A DNA stretch of 34,859 nt from Deltaproteobacteria bacterium (GCA_016187835.1 JACPIY010000003.1:1-34859); one strand, 5' to 3'. Counted from the first letter of the stretch, positions 1 through 9,237 are shown. The notes: generated by a model from the sequence alone, not told the origin. Numbers and translations: made by a program.

Positions 1-1
1 T

Positions 2-640
2 GAAAACATCACACATAACGATCCAAGCGACCTCCAAGCTCTTCTCCTCCTCTCCAGGGTTTATCTCACCTACGGCCATACCAAAATGCCAAATCATGAG
101 GAGAAAATAAGTTTATTTAAAAACGGAATCGAGACTGGTAAAAAAGCAGTAGAACTCGCGCCGGATAATCCTGATGCACATTTCGTCTATGTTGCGAATA
201 TGGCCTCATTGGGAAAAGAAAAGGGAATCGTGAAATCTTTTTTTATGATCCGTAAGATAAGAAACGAAATAGAACTCATACTTAAAATTAACCAAAACCA
301 TGTCGAGGGTACAGCTATGAACGGCGTTTTATTCTATTCCCTTCCGACATTCCTGGGAGGCGATCTTTACATATCTGAGGTGTACCTGAGAAGAGCCTTA
401 GCGCTAGATCCCCATCTTACAACCATTAAAATTTATCTTGCAAAAAACCTTACAAAACAAGAAAAATACGATGAAGCTAAAAAAGTACTTAAAGAAGTAA
501 TCAATGAAAAAAAACCTACGGTTTATTCCGACTGGTATTTCAATAGAGAAACGGCAAAAAAGATGATTGAGAAAATAGAGAAGAAACAAAGAGAGTCCTC
601 AGTTTCTTATACCTCCCAAATAATTAGAGGCCGAAATTAA
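2..640 (+). CDS. TPR protein, TAtT-like (5' end outside window)
   Basis: The reading frame is open from base 2, so the gene begins upstream of the window; the first in-frame ATG at 86 is internal. The translated part before it (DPSDLQALLLLSRVYLTYG) already reads as a TPR helix pair. Helical repeats follow: one around KNGIETGKKAVELAPDNPDA, and a later one around YLRRALALDPHLTTIKIYLA followed by KYDEAKKVLKEVI. The order of a repeat, a GIVKSFFMIRKIR segment and then LPTFLGG resembles the TRAP-transporter T-component (TAtT) family of periplasmic TPR proteins; this is pattern recognition, not a search result. The N-terminus, including any signal peptide, is not visible. No transporter partner lies downstream. 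The TPR assignment is firm, the TAtT assignment moderate. Confidence 0.75.
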   Translation, partial: ENITHNDPSDLQALLLLSRVYLTYGHTKMPNHEEKISLFKNGIETGKKAVELAPDNPDAHFVYVANMASLGKEKGIVKSFFMIRKIRNEIELILKINQNHVEGTAMNGVLFYSLPTFLGGDLYISEVYLRRALALDPHLTTIKIYLAKNLTKQEKYDEAKKVLKEVINEKKPTVYSDWYFNRETAKKMIEKIEKKQRESSVSYTSQIIRGRN

Positions 641-655
641 TTTTTTTCATTCTTC

Positions 656-684
656 TGTAGGGGCGGGGTGACCCCGCCCCTACA
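656..684. repeat. Perfect 29-nt GTAG palindrome
   Basis: TGTAGGGGCGGGGT, one central G, then its exact reverse complement. It sits 16 nt after the TPR gene stop. A near-identical 29-nt copy lies at 13207-13235, differing in the paired inner bases. There is no T-run, so it is not an ordinary intrinsic terminator. It belongs to the dispersed GTAG...CTAC hairpin family of this window. Confidence 0.85.
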
Positions 685-792
685 AGTAGCCTACGCTTCT
701 GGTCAATCTGTTGCCAGTTTAACAATTGAAAGAAAATAAGACCTCCGCTACTTTCACCCGATTCTCTATTTTTAGGTATATTATTAAACAAA

Positions 793-1140
793 ATGAGTAT
801 TAAAAATTCACTATTGGATATTTTTGAAAAAGCGCTTAGCAAGAATTGTCCTGAGATTCCTGCGAGCGGAATGAAAAGTCTGCTCAAGCAAGCTTTGGAA
901 AAGAGAAAATATGACACCCAGGATGAAGCAATTGTCGAAGCTCTTCTCAATGATAAAGAAAAGCCCCTTGAAGAATCTTTTATAGAGAGTCTTCAACGCT
1001 ACATGAACAAAATAGAGTCGGAAAACGATTTTCTAGGAACTGAAGAGAGGCAAGAGGAGATTGTAGAAATCTTCATTTTTGACCTTGAAAAACTTATAGA
1101 TTATTTTTATAATGCCCTTCTTAATAAACACTTTACTTAA
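793..1140 (+). CDS. Small hypothetical protein (115 aa)
   Basis: An open frame of 115 codons, ATG to TAA, rich in Lys, Glu and Leu and predicted largely helical. It has no signal peptide, membrane segment or motif that I recognise. The N-terminal half (residues 1-60) has alternating acidic and basic helices; the C-terminal part is acidic and then aromatic (FIFDLEKLIDYFYNALL). No clear Shine-Dalgarno precedes the ATG (ATTATTAAACAAA), which weakens the call. It stands alone between a palindrome and a repeat block. Coding status rests on length and plausible amino-acid composition only. Confidence 0.5.
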   Translation: MSIKNSLLDIFEKALSKNCPEIPASGMKSLLKQALEKRKYDTQDEAIVEALLNDKEKPLEESFIESLQRYMNKIESENDFLGTEERQEEIVEIFIFDLEKLIDYFYNALLNKHFT

Positions 1141-1946
1141 CATGTGGTCGGCTGAGGAAACCTGCTATCCAAAAAGTTATTTGAGTTAAATTCATTAAAA
1201 TTACTGTATATTGATATAATTATGTAATCATCAAGATTTATTCTGTCGGACAATGTAAGTATTATTTTTCACCCTCTGTCAAAATTCTCTAGGCTGTCAC
1301 TCCTAGCGCTTCGATACCTCTGATCCCTTCCTGAGCAAAGCGAAGGAATAAACTCCGGGAAGCAATCTGACAAAAGGTGTCATTCCGAGCGTCCACACCG
1401 CTGTCATTCCGAACCCTGTCCCGAACGAATGTGAGGGAGCTTGTGAGGAATCTTGTTGGTTTTCAGGATTCCTAGAAGGATAAGATTTCTCCCCCATGAG
1501 ATATGACCCCGTGGTATAGTAAACATCCCATGGGGTGAAATTATCTCACGGGGTCGAAATGACAGGAGGGTCGGTCAAAAGGACAGTCTCATTTGTCATT
1601 CCGAGTATCACCTCTCCATTACCTTCATTCTAATCCCGTGAAGCCACTCTTGTCATTCCGAGCGTCCACACCGCTGTCATTCCGAACGAACGTGAGGAAT
1701 CTTGTTGGTTTCAGGATGACAGGAGGAACGGTCGAATGACAGTTACTTGATATGAATTATTAAACTAGGTGAGACTTAGCTCCACATTGTCTGTTTGGTC
1801 AAATTTAGATTTTTACATATTATAAGGGCAGACATTTCGTGTTTGCCCTTACAGCGAGTTTGATATTTCCTGATGAAAGTTAGATTTGATTCAACGATAA
1901 TTATTCAGGTTCGGATTTATAATAAAAAACACTAGAAAACCGCTGT
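1141..1946. repeat. Gene-free repeat block, TGTCATTCCGAG family
   Basis: No gene is visible here. From about 1285 to 1740 the DNA is a mosaic of short units of the widespread TGTCATTCCGAG / GAGGAATCT / AATGACAG type, arranged in both orientations. One unit of about 35 nt (TCATTCCGAGCGTCCACACC followed by GCTGTCATTCCGAAC) occurs at about 1380 and again at about 1652. The segment starting TTCTGTCGGACAATGT at about 1239 resembles TTCTGTCGGACAGTGT at about 25149; in both places a TGTCA(T/C)TCC unit follows about 40 nt later, suggesting a shared repeat boundary. Short ORFs crossing the block have no support. Confidence 0.75.
1824..1850. repeat. Hairpin downstream of citrate synthase
   Basis: AAGGGCA and TGCCCTT arms with one internal mismatch around a short TTTCG-type loop, about 100 nt past the gltA stop. 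It could stop gltA transcription as a hairpin, but no T-tract follows on the minus strand. Confidence 0.5.
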
Positions 1947-3236
1947 TCATCCTCTTTCCTCAAGAGGCACATAGTCTCGTCTATCAGATCCCAGGTATAC
2001 CTGTCTTGGTCTAACAATTTTCCTTTCCTCATCCAGAAGCATTTCCTTCCACTGAGACAGCCAGCCCGATGTGCGGGCAATTGCAAAAAGCACGGTAAAC
2101 ATACTCGTCGGAAGTCCCATGCTCTGATAGATTAATCCGGAATAGAAATCAACGTTGGGATAGAGTCTGCGCTTTACAAAGTACTCATCTTCAAGAGCGA
2201 TTCTTTCGAGTTCCAAGGCGATATCAAGCAGAGGATTTTTACCGATAACCTCAAAAACCTCGTGGGCGATCTGCTTGATGATCTTTGCCCTTGGGTCATA
2301 AGATTTATAAACGCGATGTCCAAAACCCATAAGCCTGAATTCACCGGCTTTTACCTTTTTGATATACTCAGGAATCTTATCTTTCGAGCCGATCTCTTTT
2401 AGCATATGGAGCACCTCTTCGTTTGCTCCGCCGTGTAGAGGACCGTAGAGCGCCGCAATAGCAGCAGCAGTAGCAGAATAGGGATCAGGCAATGAGCTTC
2501 CCACGCTCCGCATTGCACTTGTGCTGCAGTTCTGTTCATGATCGGCATGGAGTATAAACAAAATGTCAATGGCTCTCTCTATAACCGGGTTAGGCTTATA
2601 TTTTAGCTCAGTCATCTTGAACATCATGTTTAAGAAATTACCTGCATAGCTAAGATCGTTGTCGGGATATACATAAGGCAGACCGACAGTATGACGGTAT
2701 GAAAACGCTGCCAGCGTCGGCATTTTTGAAATCAAACGATTTATCTGTATCTCTCTTATTTCGGAATTGAAAATTTCCTTGGCTTCAGGGTAAAAAGTGG
2801 ATAATGCGCCAACTGTACTTATAAGCATCCCCACAGGATGCGCATCATGGCGATATCCATCCATAAATTTTTTAACTTTTTCATGGATAATAGTGTGATA
2901 CGTTATGTCATGTACCCATTTTTTATATTGGGATTCGGTAGGCAATTCTCCATAAAGAAGCAGGTAAGCAACTTCTAAATAATCGCTTTTTTCAGCCAAC
3001 TGTTCAATGGGGTATCCTCGATAAAGAAGAATACCTTTATCTCCATCAATATAGGTTATCTTACTCTTACATGAGGCCGTGTTCTCCAGGGCTGGATCGT
3101 AGCTCATCAGACCGAAATCTCCTTCAGAGCCTTTTATTTGACGGAGATCCATTGCTCTAATCGTTCCATGTGTTACAGGGATTTCGTATGTTTTCCCAGT
3201 CCTGTTGTCGGTAATAGTTAAGGTTTCGTTAGCCAC
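1947..3236 (-). CDS. gltA: Citrate synthase, type II
   Basis: Condenses oxaloacetate and acetyl-CoA to citrate, the entry step of the TCA cycle, in the cytosol. The 429 residues match the usual length of type II (E. coli-like) enzymes. The conserved active-site elements are present: HADHEQNCSTSAMR (His230-Arg243), GPLHGGANEEVL with His268, GFGHRVYKSYDPRAK with His307, and NVDFYSG with Asp363, which correspond to the E. coli catalytic His264, His305 and Asp362. The start is GTG: it follows AAAGGAGGATAAAGTT, giving a strong Shine-Dalgarno 8 nt upstream. The gene is monocistronic in this window, with a 587-nt gap upstream. Together with pckG at the other end it marks ordinary central carbon metabolism. 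No anomaly seen. Confidence 0.97.
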   Translation of the reverse strand: MANETLTITDNRTGKTYEIPVTHGTIRAMDLRQIKGSEGDFGLMSYDPALENTASCKSKITYIDGDKGILLYRGYPIEQLAEKSDYLEVAYLLLYGELPTESQYKKWVHDITYHTIIHEKVKKFMDGYRHDAHPVGMLISTVGALSTFYPEAKEIFNSEIREIQINRLISKMPTLAAFSYRHTVGLPYVYPDNDLSYAGNFLNMMFKMTELKYKPNPVIERAIDILFILHADHEQNCSTSAMRSVGSSLPDPYSATAAAIAALYGPLHGGANEEVLHMLKEIGSKDKIPEYIKKVKAGEFRLMGFGHRVYKSYDPRAKIIKQIAHEVFEVIGKNPLLDIALELERIALEDEYFVKRRLYPNVDFYSGLIYQSMGLPTSMFTVLFAIARTSGWLSQWKEMLLDEERKIVRPRQVYLGSDRRDYVPLEERG

Positions 3237-3823
3237 AACTTTATCCTCCTTTTAAAACTTTTTACGTGTCTAGCAATTAATTAATGAACTCTTCTAACAA
3301 TATTTTGCAGGTTTCTAACCGAAAAAGCCTGTTTGGTATCAATTGTCAATGCCCCTCTAAACCTATGACAATACCTAAATTCCAAAATTTTTCAAATTTA
3401 TTTGAAACATAACTTAAACGAAACATTTTAAACCTCTCATTTCCTCTGCTCTAATACCTATTTAACTTGATTTGATATAACTTAAAAACGGCATAGGGAT
3501 TATGATATTTGAAAACTTAATCTATCAATAAACACTATATTTAGCTAGGATTAAGTGGCAACTTTAGGGCGGGATTAGAAAACCCCCACCTATCGTCATG
3601 TCTTAGATCAGCGATAGGCGGGACATTTCCTTCGATAAACTCAGGACAGGCCTGTCCCGCTATTAACAGATTAATAATTTAAAGACTATTAGCCCTCGAT
3701 TCCTCAACTCTCAGTAAATGGAAACCTAAAGGTTTCCGCTACATTAAAACTCGCGTTAAAACACCAATTAGATGCATAAGAAATAGGAGCGGCTCCACAC
3801 AACCAGGTCGCAAATCCAAAGTG
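3237..3823. repeat. Gene-free gap with nested inverted repeats
   Basis: No coding sequence seen. It holds the gltA upstream region and a cluster of inverted repeats: CCTATCG at 3589-3595 with CGATAGG at 3612-3618, GCGGGACA at 3618-3625 with TGTCCCGC at 3653-3660, and a GTAAATGGAAACC / GGTTTCCGCTAC hairpin at 3714-3744. The last is a member of the GTAG-type hairpin family. I could not identify a convincing -35/-10 pair for gltA. Confidence 0.6.
3245..3250 (-). promoter_or_regulatory. Strong RBS fixing the GTG start of gltA
   Basis: AGGAGG on the minus strand, 8 nt before the GTG. No nearby ATG competes, so the GTG start is well supported. Confidence 0.8.
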
Positions 3824-4726
3824 CTAAAACTTAATCGGTACAGGGGTAAAACAACCGATAAATAAAAGCAGAGCAACTACGCCCAATAACTTCCTCTTCC
3901 CATCCAGCGGGACTTCATCATACATTGTCGGAGGATGCCTCGTGCCCATGATTGAAAGAATCACCGCCCACATAAGCCACCCGGGCCATCCGTCAAAAAG
4001 AAAAAAATCCTTATAAAAGTCCAAGGAAGTTCCTTCCCAGAGTTGCTGCAGCAGACGGATTATAGGTTGAGTGCCGATGCCTAGAATCATCAGTACAACA
4101 ACCATGGAAACCGAACTGCGACTGTACCACTTTCTTGGAAGGAGCGAATACATTATATGACCGCCGTCAAGCTGGCCTGCGGGAATTAAATTAAGTGCGG
4201 TCACAAAAAGCCCGATCCACCCTGCAAATGCAACAGGATGAAGGAGAATATCGTAGCCCTCAGATATTTTTCCCAAGAAGAGATCGGATAGGAACAAAAA
4301 AATTAAAGGAGAACCAAGACTTATGCTCCCCTCTATATCACGGCCTGTAGTCTCAACAATCCTAGATAGCTTGAGTCCAACTACAATCACAGGAATCGCA
4401 GCAATAACACCCGCAAGGGGTCCTGCTATTCCTATATCAAAGAGCGCTCTTTTAGTGGAGATCGGAGATTTTATTTTAATGAAGGCGCCAAACGTGCCTA
4501 TAGGAGAGATAAGAGGAGGAGCGGGAATAAAATAGGGAGGGGAAATATCAACGCCATATTTTTTCCCGTAAGCAAAATGACCCATCTCATGGGCGCCAAG
4601 TATAAACAGAAGTGCGATAGAAAAAGAAATTCCACCCGCAATACTCCCACCCTGAAAATAACCTGCTAAAAAAGTAGTCACAAGGGTAACAAAGAAAAGA
4701 ATTATATGAATTTTAGTCAGTTGCAT
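3824..4726 (-). CDS. Site-2 protease-family (M50) membrane metallopeptidase
   Basis: An integral-membrane zinc protease of the S2P/M50 family, which cleaves substrates within the bilayer. The 300-residue protein is hydrophobic throughout, with helices at about 7-24, 29-46, 97-118, 163-181, 205-222 and near the C-terminus. The zinc motif is AHEMGH (His46, Glu47, His50) at the end of the second helix. The third ligand lies in LNLIPAGQLDGGH (Asp187), the typical NxxPxxxLDGG. A PAPPLISPIGTFGA loop follows the first catalytic helix, as in plant EGY-like and bacterial group III S2Ps. No PDZ domain is present, so it is not RseP. It starts 94 nt after the ptsP stop on the same strand and could be co-transcribed. 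Its substrate is unknown; the RBS is weak. Confidence 0.88.
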   Translation of the reverse strand: MQLTKIHIILFFVTLVTTFLAGYFQGGSIAGGISFSIALLFILGAHEMGHFAYGKKYGVDISPPYFIPAPPLISPIGTFGAFIKIKSPISTKRALFDIGIAGPLAGVIAAIPVIVVGLKLSRIVETTGRDIEGSISLGSPLIFLFLSDLFLGKISEGYDILLHPVAFAGWIGLFVTALNLIPAGQLDGGHIMYSLLPRKWYSRSSVSMVVVLMILGIGTQPIIRLLQQLWEGTSLDFYKDFFLFDGWPGWLMWAVILSIMGTRHPPTMYDEVPLDGKRKLLGVVALLLFIGCFTPVPIKF

Positions 4727-4820
4727 TCGCTGGATTTATAAAAATAACCTTTAAATATAGTGATTGGTGAAAATAATACCTAAGCAGTCGAAAATTAAAA
4801 GGAAAGGTTTTTCTCGAGTA

Positions 4821-7115
4821 TCATTCAATGTCTATCAAGGCAGGATCAATAGACTCCAGAGCCTCAATCATGTATCCCCGGATTTCAGTCTCTTTTCTCT
4901 CGTTTAAAATCTTATACCGAACTGTGTGAAGAAAATCCTGATTGATTCGTCTGCATATATACCGTATAACCGGAGATTGAGAGGGTGAAACGCTGAGTTG
5001 ACGGTAACCTATTGCGATTGAGGCTAAAGCTCCGGATGGAGTTCCGGCAAACTCGCCACAGATTGAAACCTCTTTCTTAAGGGACTCGGTTTTAAGATAA
5101 ATTTCATCAAGCATCCTAAGCACTGCCGGGTGGAAACCAGAGTAGAGGTGCCCAACAACGTTGGAGTTTCTATCCACAGCTAAAAGATACTGAATCAGGT
5201 CGTTAGTACCTATCGAAATAAAGTCAATTAACTCCTTATAATGATCCAACTGGTAGAGAATAGCGGGCACTTCCATCATAATTCCAAGGGGAGGTAAATC
5301 GGCATGCGGTATTCCTATTTCTCTTCCCAACTGCTCTAATATCTCACGAGCTGTTTCCACCTCCCACAGGTTGGAAATCATAGGAAGAAGAATCCGAAAT
5401 CGGCGTCCTTTCCCCATCGCTATCAAGATCGCCTTCATCTGATCCTGAAAGAGATTAAGGTACTCCATTGAGAATCGAATCGCTCGAAGGCCGAGAAGCG
5501 GATTTTCTTCTTTCGGGAAATCAAAATAAGGAAGTAATTTGTCGGCACCGATGTCAAGCGTTCGTATCGTAATGTATCCGTCAAAATGCCTTGCCACTTC
5601 TTCATAAATTTCTGCCTGTTCCTCGACTCCGGGCCATTTTTCATACCGAGTAAAAGCAAATTCTGTTCGAAACAGTCCTACGTCTTTCAGGTTATAACGC
5701 TTTGCCATCTCTATATCAACTGGAAATCCGATATTAGCTGTGAGCGCAATTTTAATGTGACCATCGTCTGTTTCCGTTACTTCCTTCTCAATAACCTCTC
5801 TCAGCCCGGTAAGTTTACTGTATGTGCTTTCATATTCGGAAATAAGACTTTCATCCGGGTTTGAGAAAATAAATCCGGTTTTTCCATCAACCATGAGCTT
5901 TTCGCCAGATTTCAAAACGTTACAAATATTTTCTATCCCTACAACAGCGGGAATTCCCAGAGACTTAGCAAGAATAACTATATGAGATGTCTCTCCCCCT
6001 TTCTCAGCAACTATTGCTGCGACTCTGCTCTTATATAGTATTGATACAAAGGACGGCCCGACATTATAGGCAACGAGTATTGAACCTTCTCTAGGCGCGG
6101 GAGAAACCTTTGCTTCTCCCCTCGATTGGAGAAGGTAATGAAGAATCCTCTCTCCAATATCGCGAAAATCCTGCCCCCGCTCTCTGAGGTACCGATCACT
6201 GAGGTTTTCAAACTGCTCGGCAATGGATTCGATTCCTTCTATGACGGCACTCTCGGCAGCCAAGTTGTTTTCTCTGATTTTTTTTATCATTGTGTTTTGA
6301 AATGTGGAATCTTTCAAAATCAAAAGATGAGCATGAAATATATTTATCTCACTCTCCGATAATACTCCCTCCTTCTCAAAGGCTTGAATTATATTCTGGA
6401 GGTCCTTCTCCACGCTTAGAAATGCTCCAAAGAGTCTTTCAATTTCCTCTTCCGGGTTCGACGGCTCAAGTTCATCTGTCCGGATTTGTCCAAAAAGCCC
6501 GCGAAAGAGATAAACCGTCCCTACTGCAAAACCTCCGGAAACCCCTTTTCCCTGATATGTTTTTGTCTCGTGTTTAATGATAGACGGAGTCTTGAGTCGC
6601 TCCAACCTATCCGCAACCTCGAGGAGCCCTGCAAGACGAGAAGCAATAATCTGAAATATTGTTTCTTCGGCAGGATGGATTAAGCGTCTCTCTTTAGTCT
6701 GACCTACAAGAACACCGAGACAGAAATTCTGGAGCAAAATTGGCACACCAATATAACTTTCATATTCCTCCTCGCCGATTTCCGGGAAATACCTGTAACG
6801 AGGATGGTGAGATGCGGGCATTGCAATAAGAGGTCGCCGTGTCTCGTACACAAGACCCGTTAGACCTTCTTCAGGCTTGAGAGTTATGGGATGATCCGGG
6901 TCAACGTGCAGACCCCTTGTTGATCTTAGAACGAGTTCGTTTCTTTGTTTGTCCCAAAGATACACGGATACTACGTCAAAATGAAGAGAGTCACCTACTT
7001 TGTTTACTATTTTTTTTAAAATAGTGTTTAAGCCCGTAGATTGATTTACGAGATCACTGATCTCCTGAACGATCTTAAGGTGAAAATCTGCCCTATCAAT
7101 TGAGGTCGGATTCAT
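4821..7115 (-). CDS. ptsP: PtsP: GAF-domain PEP-protein phosphotransferase (nitrogen PTS enzyme I)
   Basis: Autophosphorylates from PEP and passes phosphate to NPr in the regulatory nitrogen PTS. Domains in order: an N-terminal GAF domain (about residues 10-168, with WDKQRNELVLRSTRGL and GVPILLQNFCLGVLVGQT); the enzyme I N-terminal and HPr-binding region (about 187-335); the swivelling phosphohistidine domain with GGETSHIVILAKSLGIPAVV (His378); and the PEP-binding TIM barrel (about 450-735) with GLFRTEFAF, IGTNDLIQYLLAVDR and the catalytic Cys686 in VSICGEFAGTP. The length of 764 matches PtsP; the GAF domain separates it from the sugar-PTS enzyme I. No ptsO or ptsN is in the window. PTS-Ntr genes are often linked to sigma-54, and a sigma-54 activator lies 6 kb away, but that link is only contextual. 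Confidence 0.95.
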   Translation of the reverse strand: MNPTSIDRADFHLKIVQEISDLVNQSTGLNTILKKIVNKVGDSLHFDVVSVYLWDKQRNELVLRSTRGLHVDPDHPITLKPEEGLTGLVYETRRPLIAMPASHHPRYRYFPEIGEEEYESYIGVPILLQNFCLGVLVGQTKERRLIHPAEETIFQIIASRLAGLLEVADRLERLKTPSIIKHETKTYQGKGVSGGFAVGTVYLFRGLFGQIRTDELEPSNPEEEIERLFGAFLSVEKDLQNIIQAFEKEGVLSESEINIFHAHLLILKDSTFQNTMIKKIRENNLAAESAVIEGIESIAEQFENLSDRYLRERGQDFRDIGERILHYLLQSRGEAKVSPAPREGSILVAYNVGPSFVSILYKSRVAAIVAEKGGETSHIVILAKSLGIPAVVGIENICNVLKSGEKLMVDGKTGFIFSNPDESLISEYESTYSKLTGLREVIEKEVTETDDGHIKIALTANIGFPVDIEMAKRYNLKDVGLFRTEFAFTRYEKWPGVEEQAEIYEEVARHFDGYITIRTLDIGADKLLPYFDFPKEENPLLGLRAIRFSMEYLNLFQDQMKAILIAMGKGRRFRILLPMISNLWEVETAREILEQLGREIGIPHADLPPLGIMMEVPAILYQLDHYKELIDFISIGTNDLIQYLLAVDRNSNVVGHLYSGFHPAVLRMLDEIYLKTESLKKEVSICGEFAGTPSGALASIAIGYRQLSVSPSQSPVIRYICRRINQDFLHTVRYKILNERKETEIRGYMIEALESIDPALIDIE

Positions 7116-7244
7116 AAATCAGTTTCTATCCTAAGTTGATTTTAAATCTTATTCAACAAGTATTATACCAAAGACTAACTTGTAAATAACTATTTGCCTT
7201 CTCAATCGAATTCAAACGAAATATTTTGTACCCACTTAAAATAA

Positions 7245-7272
7245 GTAGGGACACAAAATTTTGTGTCTCTAC
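7245..7272. repeat. GTAG hairpin (near-perfect 28-nt palindrome)
   Basis: GTAGGGACACAAAA followed by TTTTGTGTCTCTAC, with a single mismatched pair. It lies between the divergent ptsP and oxidoreductase genes and overlaps the candidate activator box at 7264-7279. Confidence 0.8.
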
Positions 7273-7279
7273 ATCCACA
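7264..7279 (+). promoter_or_regulatory. Candidate NifA-type upstream activator box (TGT-N10-ACA)
   Basis: TGTCTCTACATCCACA fits TGT-N10-ACA exactly and lies about 80 nt upstream of the -24 element at 7360. It partly overlaps a palindromic repeat, so chance is a real alternative; one exact match per few kb is expected at random. Confidence 0.4.
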
Positions 7280-7359
7280 ATAGACCAGGCTCGAGACTCA
7301 TACCTACTCGTGTTTACAAATAAGGCCTTCCTCCGCTTCCTTTAGCTTATTTACTAATC

Positions 7360-7375
7360 TGGCATAAGTATTGCC
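7360..7375 (+). promoter_or_regulatory. Sigma-54 (RpoN) -24/-12 promoter candidate
   Basis: TGGCATAAGTATTGCC matches the sigma-54 consensus TGGCACRNNNNTTGCW at all but the sixth and last positions, with the required GG/GC spacing. It lies 72 nt before the oxidoreductase ATG. The equivalent site at 9379 has the same layout (nTCTGGCAyAAGwATTGC), which argues against chance. Confidence 0.65.
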
Positions 7376-7447
7376 GGTAAAATCTCCGCGAGAGTTGAAA
7401 ACTTCACTCTATTTGAGCACAATTATGCGATAAGAGGAGGACGTAAT

Positions 7448-8164
7448 ATGCAGCAAACCGAAGGCCCAAAGGCAAGGATAATGGAAAAGGTCAGCTTGAC
7501 CGAACACCTTATGGTAGTGAAAATCAAACCGGAGATCCCATTCACTTTTAAACCCGGTCAATACTGTACGATTGGGGTGAGAGGTGTGGAAAGACCTTAT
7601 TCCATCGTTTCATCTCCGCATGAGGAATCCGTAGAGCTTTTCGTGGAATTAGTTCCCGATGGAGAGCTAACGCCCAAGCTATGGCAAGTAAATGTAGGAG
7701 ATATAGTTAGCATTCGCCCAAGGGCAAAGGGAGTTTTTACCTTTGATGATAAGTACCCGAACCAGCTCATGGTGGCAACCGTGACCGGAATCGCCCCGCT
7801 TATTAGCATGATAAGGAATTACCTGTACCTCGGGATGAAATCACACAACTTCTACGTTCTACACGGAGCCAGCTACGTGGATGAATTAGCCTACGAAGAA
7901 GAGCTTGAGAAGCTCGCCAGAGAACATGAGAACATTATTTACATCCCCACGGTGAGCAGGTCGGAAGAGGATAGGAACCAATACTGGCTGGGAGAGAGGG
8001 GAAGAGTGAATTCTATTCTTGATAAATATATCGAGAGATTTTCCCTGAGTCCTGAGAACACTATAGTATATGCCTGCGGTCACCCCGGTATGATCGAAGA
8101 TGTTAAGCACAATTTGGGAAGTAAAGGGTATAAGGTCAAAGAAGAAAAGTACTGGAGAGATTAA
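7448..8164 (+). CDS. Ferredoxin-NADP+ reductase-like FAD/NAD(P)-binding oxidoreductase
   Basis: A 238-residue flavoprotein of the ferredoxin-NADP reductase superfamily, moving electrons between NAD(P)H and a small carrier. The N-terminal half is a flavin-binding barrel with the FAD motif RPYSIVSS (residues 49-56). The C-terminal half is the nucleotide-binding domain with TGIAPLISM (113-121) and the terminal YACGHPGMIEDV (208-219). The usual GTGIAP loop has Val for its first Gly here. There is no [2Fe-2S] domain, so the partner is a separate protein. The start has a strong RBS (GAGGAGG, 7 nt spacing). It is followed after 31 nt by moaA, so it may supply reducing power to the radical-SAM step; that is inference. 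A sigma-54-like promoter precedes it. Confidence 0.88.
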   Translation: MQQTEGPKARIMEKVSLTEHLMVVKIKPEIPFTFKPGQYCTIGVRGVERPYSIVSSPHEESVELFVELVPDGELTPKLWQVNVGDIVSIRPRAKGVFTFDDKYPNQLMVATVTGIAPLISMIRNYLYLGMKSHNFYVLHGASYVDELAYEEELEKLAREHENIIYIPTVSRSEEDRNQYWLGERGRVNSILDKYIERFSLSPENTIVYACGHPGMIEDVKHNLGSKGYKVKEEKYWRD

Positions 8165-8195
8165 GAAGACAAACACGTCAGGTAGCATTAATTAC

Positions 8196-9209
8196 ATGTA
8201 TAAAAATTATAACAACGGATATACCTTAAAAGATTCATTTGGCCGCATTATCAACAACCTAAGAATTTCAGTAACTGACAGATGCAATTTCAGATGCCGC
8301 TACTGTATGCCGGAAAAGGGAATGGTATGGATGAAAAAGGATGAATTGCTGACTTACGAAGAGATCAAGCGGCTCGTAAAAATCTTTGCAGAGCTTGGCA
8401 TAAAGAAGATTCGGCTCACAGGCGGTGAACCTCTTATGCGAAAAGAATTGCACTTGCTTGTCAATATGATCTCAAACATTGCCGGAATTGTAGACCTCGC
8501 ACTAACTACTAATGCCTACTTTTTAGCCGAGCAGGCGGAGAATCTCGTTAAAGCCGGACTTCATAGGATCAACGTAAGCCTCGATTCCCTTGACCCCGTT
8601 AAGTTTAGTGAGATGACACGACGCAACTATTTTCATAAAGTTTGGGAAGGTATAGAAGCTGTAGAAGCTCTCGGTATTTCACCCATCAAAATCAACGTAG
8701 TTCTCATTCGCGGAATAAACGATGATGAGATTTTAAAATTTGCTCATCTGGCACGCAAGAGAGCATTTGTGATTCGGTTTATTGAATTCATGCCCATTGG
8801 CGCAGACGACGGCTGGAGCATGAATAAAGTCGTTTTCACGCAGGAAATCATAGAAACGATGGAGCATGGGTTAGGCATGAAATTAGTACCGATAGAATAC
8901 CGGGGGAGCCAGCCCGAAGACCGATTTATGTTTGAAGACGGAGTGGGAGATATTGGATTCATAAGCTCTGTGAGCGACCCATTCTGCAACAACTGTAACC
9001 GCATCCGTCTTACATCTGACGGAAAGCTTCGCACCTGCCTCTTCTCCTTAACAGAGACAGATTTCAAAAAACTGATTCGAGAAGGCGCGGATGATGACAC
9101 CATTAAGGAAGTGCTTGTTGATGCCGTATGGAAGAAAGAACCTGGCCATCTTATTAATCGCACCGGATTTGTTCGCCCTAATCGCACTATGTCCCAAATC
9201 GGAGGGTAA
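8196..9209 (+). CDS. moaA: GTP 3',8-cyclase MoaA (molybdenum cofactor)
   Basis: A radical-SAM enzyme that starts molybdopterin synthesis by converting GTP to 3',8-cH2GTP. From the ATG at 8196 the protein is 337 aa, the family norm; an ATG at 8100 in the same frame would lie inside the preceding gene and adds residues unlike MoaA. The SAM cluster is CNFRCRYC (Cys30, 34, 37). The second, GTP-binding cluster is CNNC plus Cys281 (Cys264, 267, 281). The C-terminus ends in Gly-Gly, needed for activity in known MoaA proteins. A weak AGGT RBS lies 12 nt upstream. It is probably co-transcribed with the oxidoreductase. MoaC, MoaD and MoaE are not in the window; mobA and moeA lie 2.1 kb downstream on the same strand. 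Confidence 0.97.
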   Translation: MYKNYNNGYTLKDSFGRIINNLRISVTDRCNFRCRYCMPEKGMVWMKKDELLTYEEIKRLVKIFAELGIKKIRLTGGEPLMRKELHLLVNMISNIAGIVDLALTTNAYFLAEQAENLVKAGLHRINVSLDSLDPVKFSEMTRRNYFHKVWEGIEAVEALGISPIKINVVLIRGINDDEILKFAHLARKRAFVIRFIEFMPIGADDGWSMNKVVFTQEIIETMEHGLGMKLVPIEYRGSQPEDRFMFEDGVGDIGFISSVSDPFCNNCNRIRLTSDGKLRTCLFSLTETDFKKLIREGADDDTIKEVLVDAVWKKEPGHLINRTGFVRPNRTMSQIGG

Positions 9210-9237
9210 ATAAAGTCCCTCCTCGAATAAATCACAA

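Noticed and set aside
656-684. Rho-independent terminator at the perfect palindrome
   Set aside because: Stable stem but no T-tract on either strand, and identical structures occur where no transcript should end.
1285-1740. CRISPR array
   Set aside because: Repeats vary in length and orientation and have no regular spacers; no cas genes in the window.
5586-5864. Plus-strand frame of 92 codons inside ptsP
   Set aside because: Lies wholly within a well-supported gene on the other strand; shadow frame.
8100-8195. Longer MoaA start inside the oxidoreductase gene
   Set aside because: Adds 32 residues unlike MoaA and overlaps the upstream gene; ATG 8196 gives the normal length.
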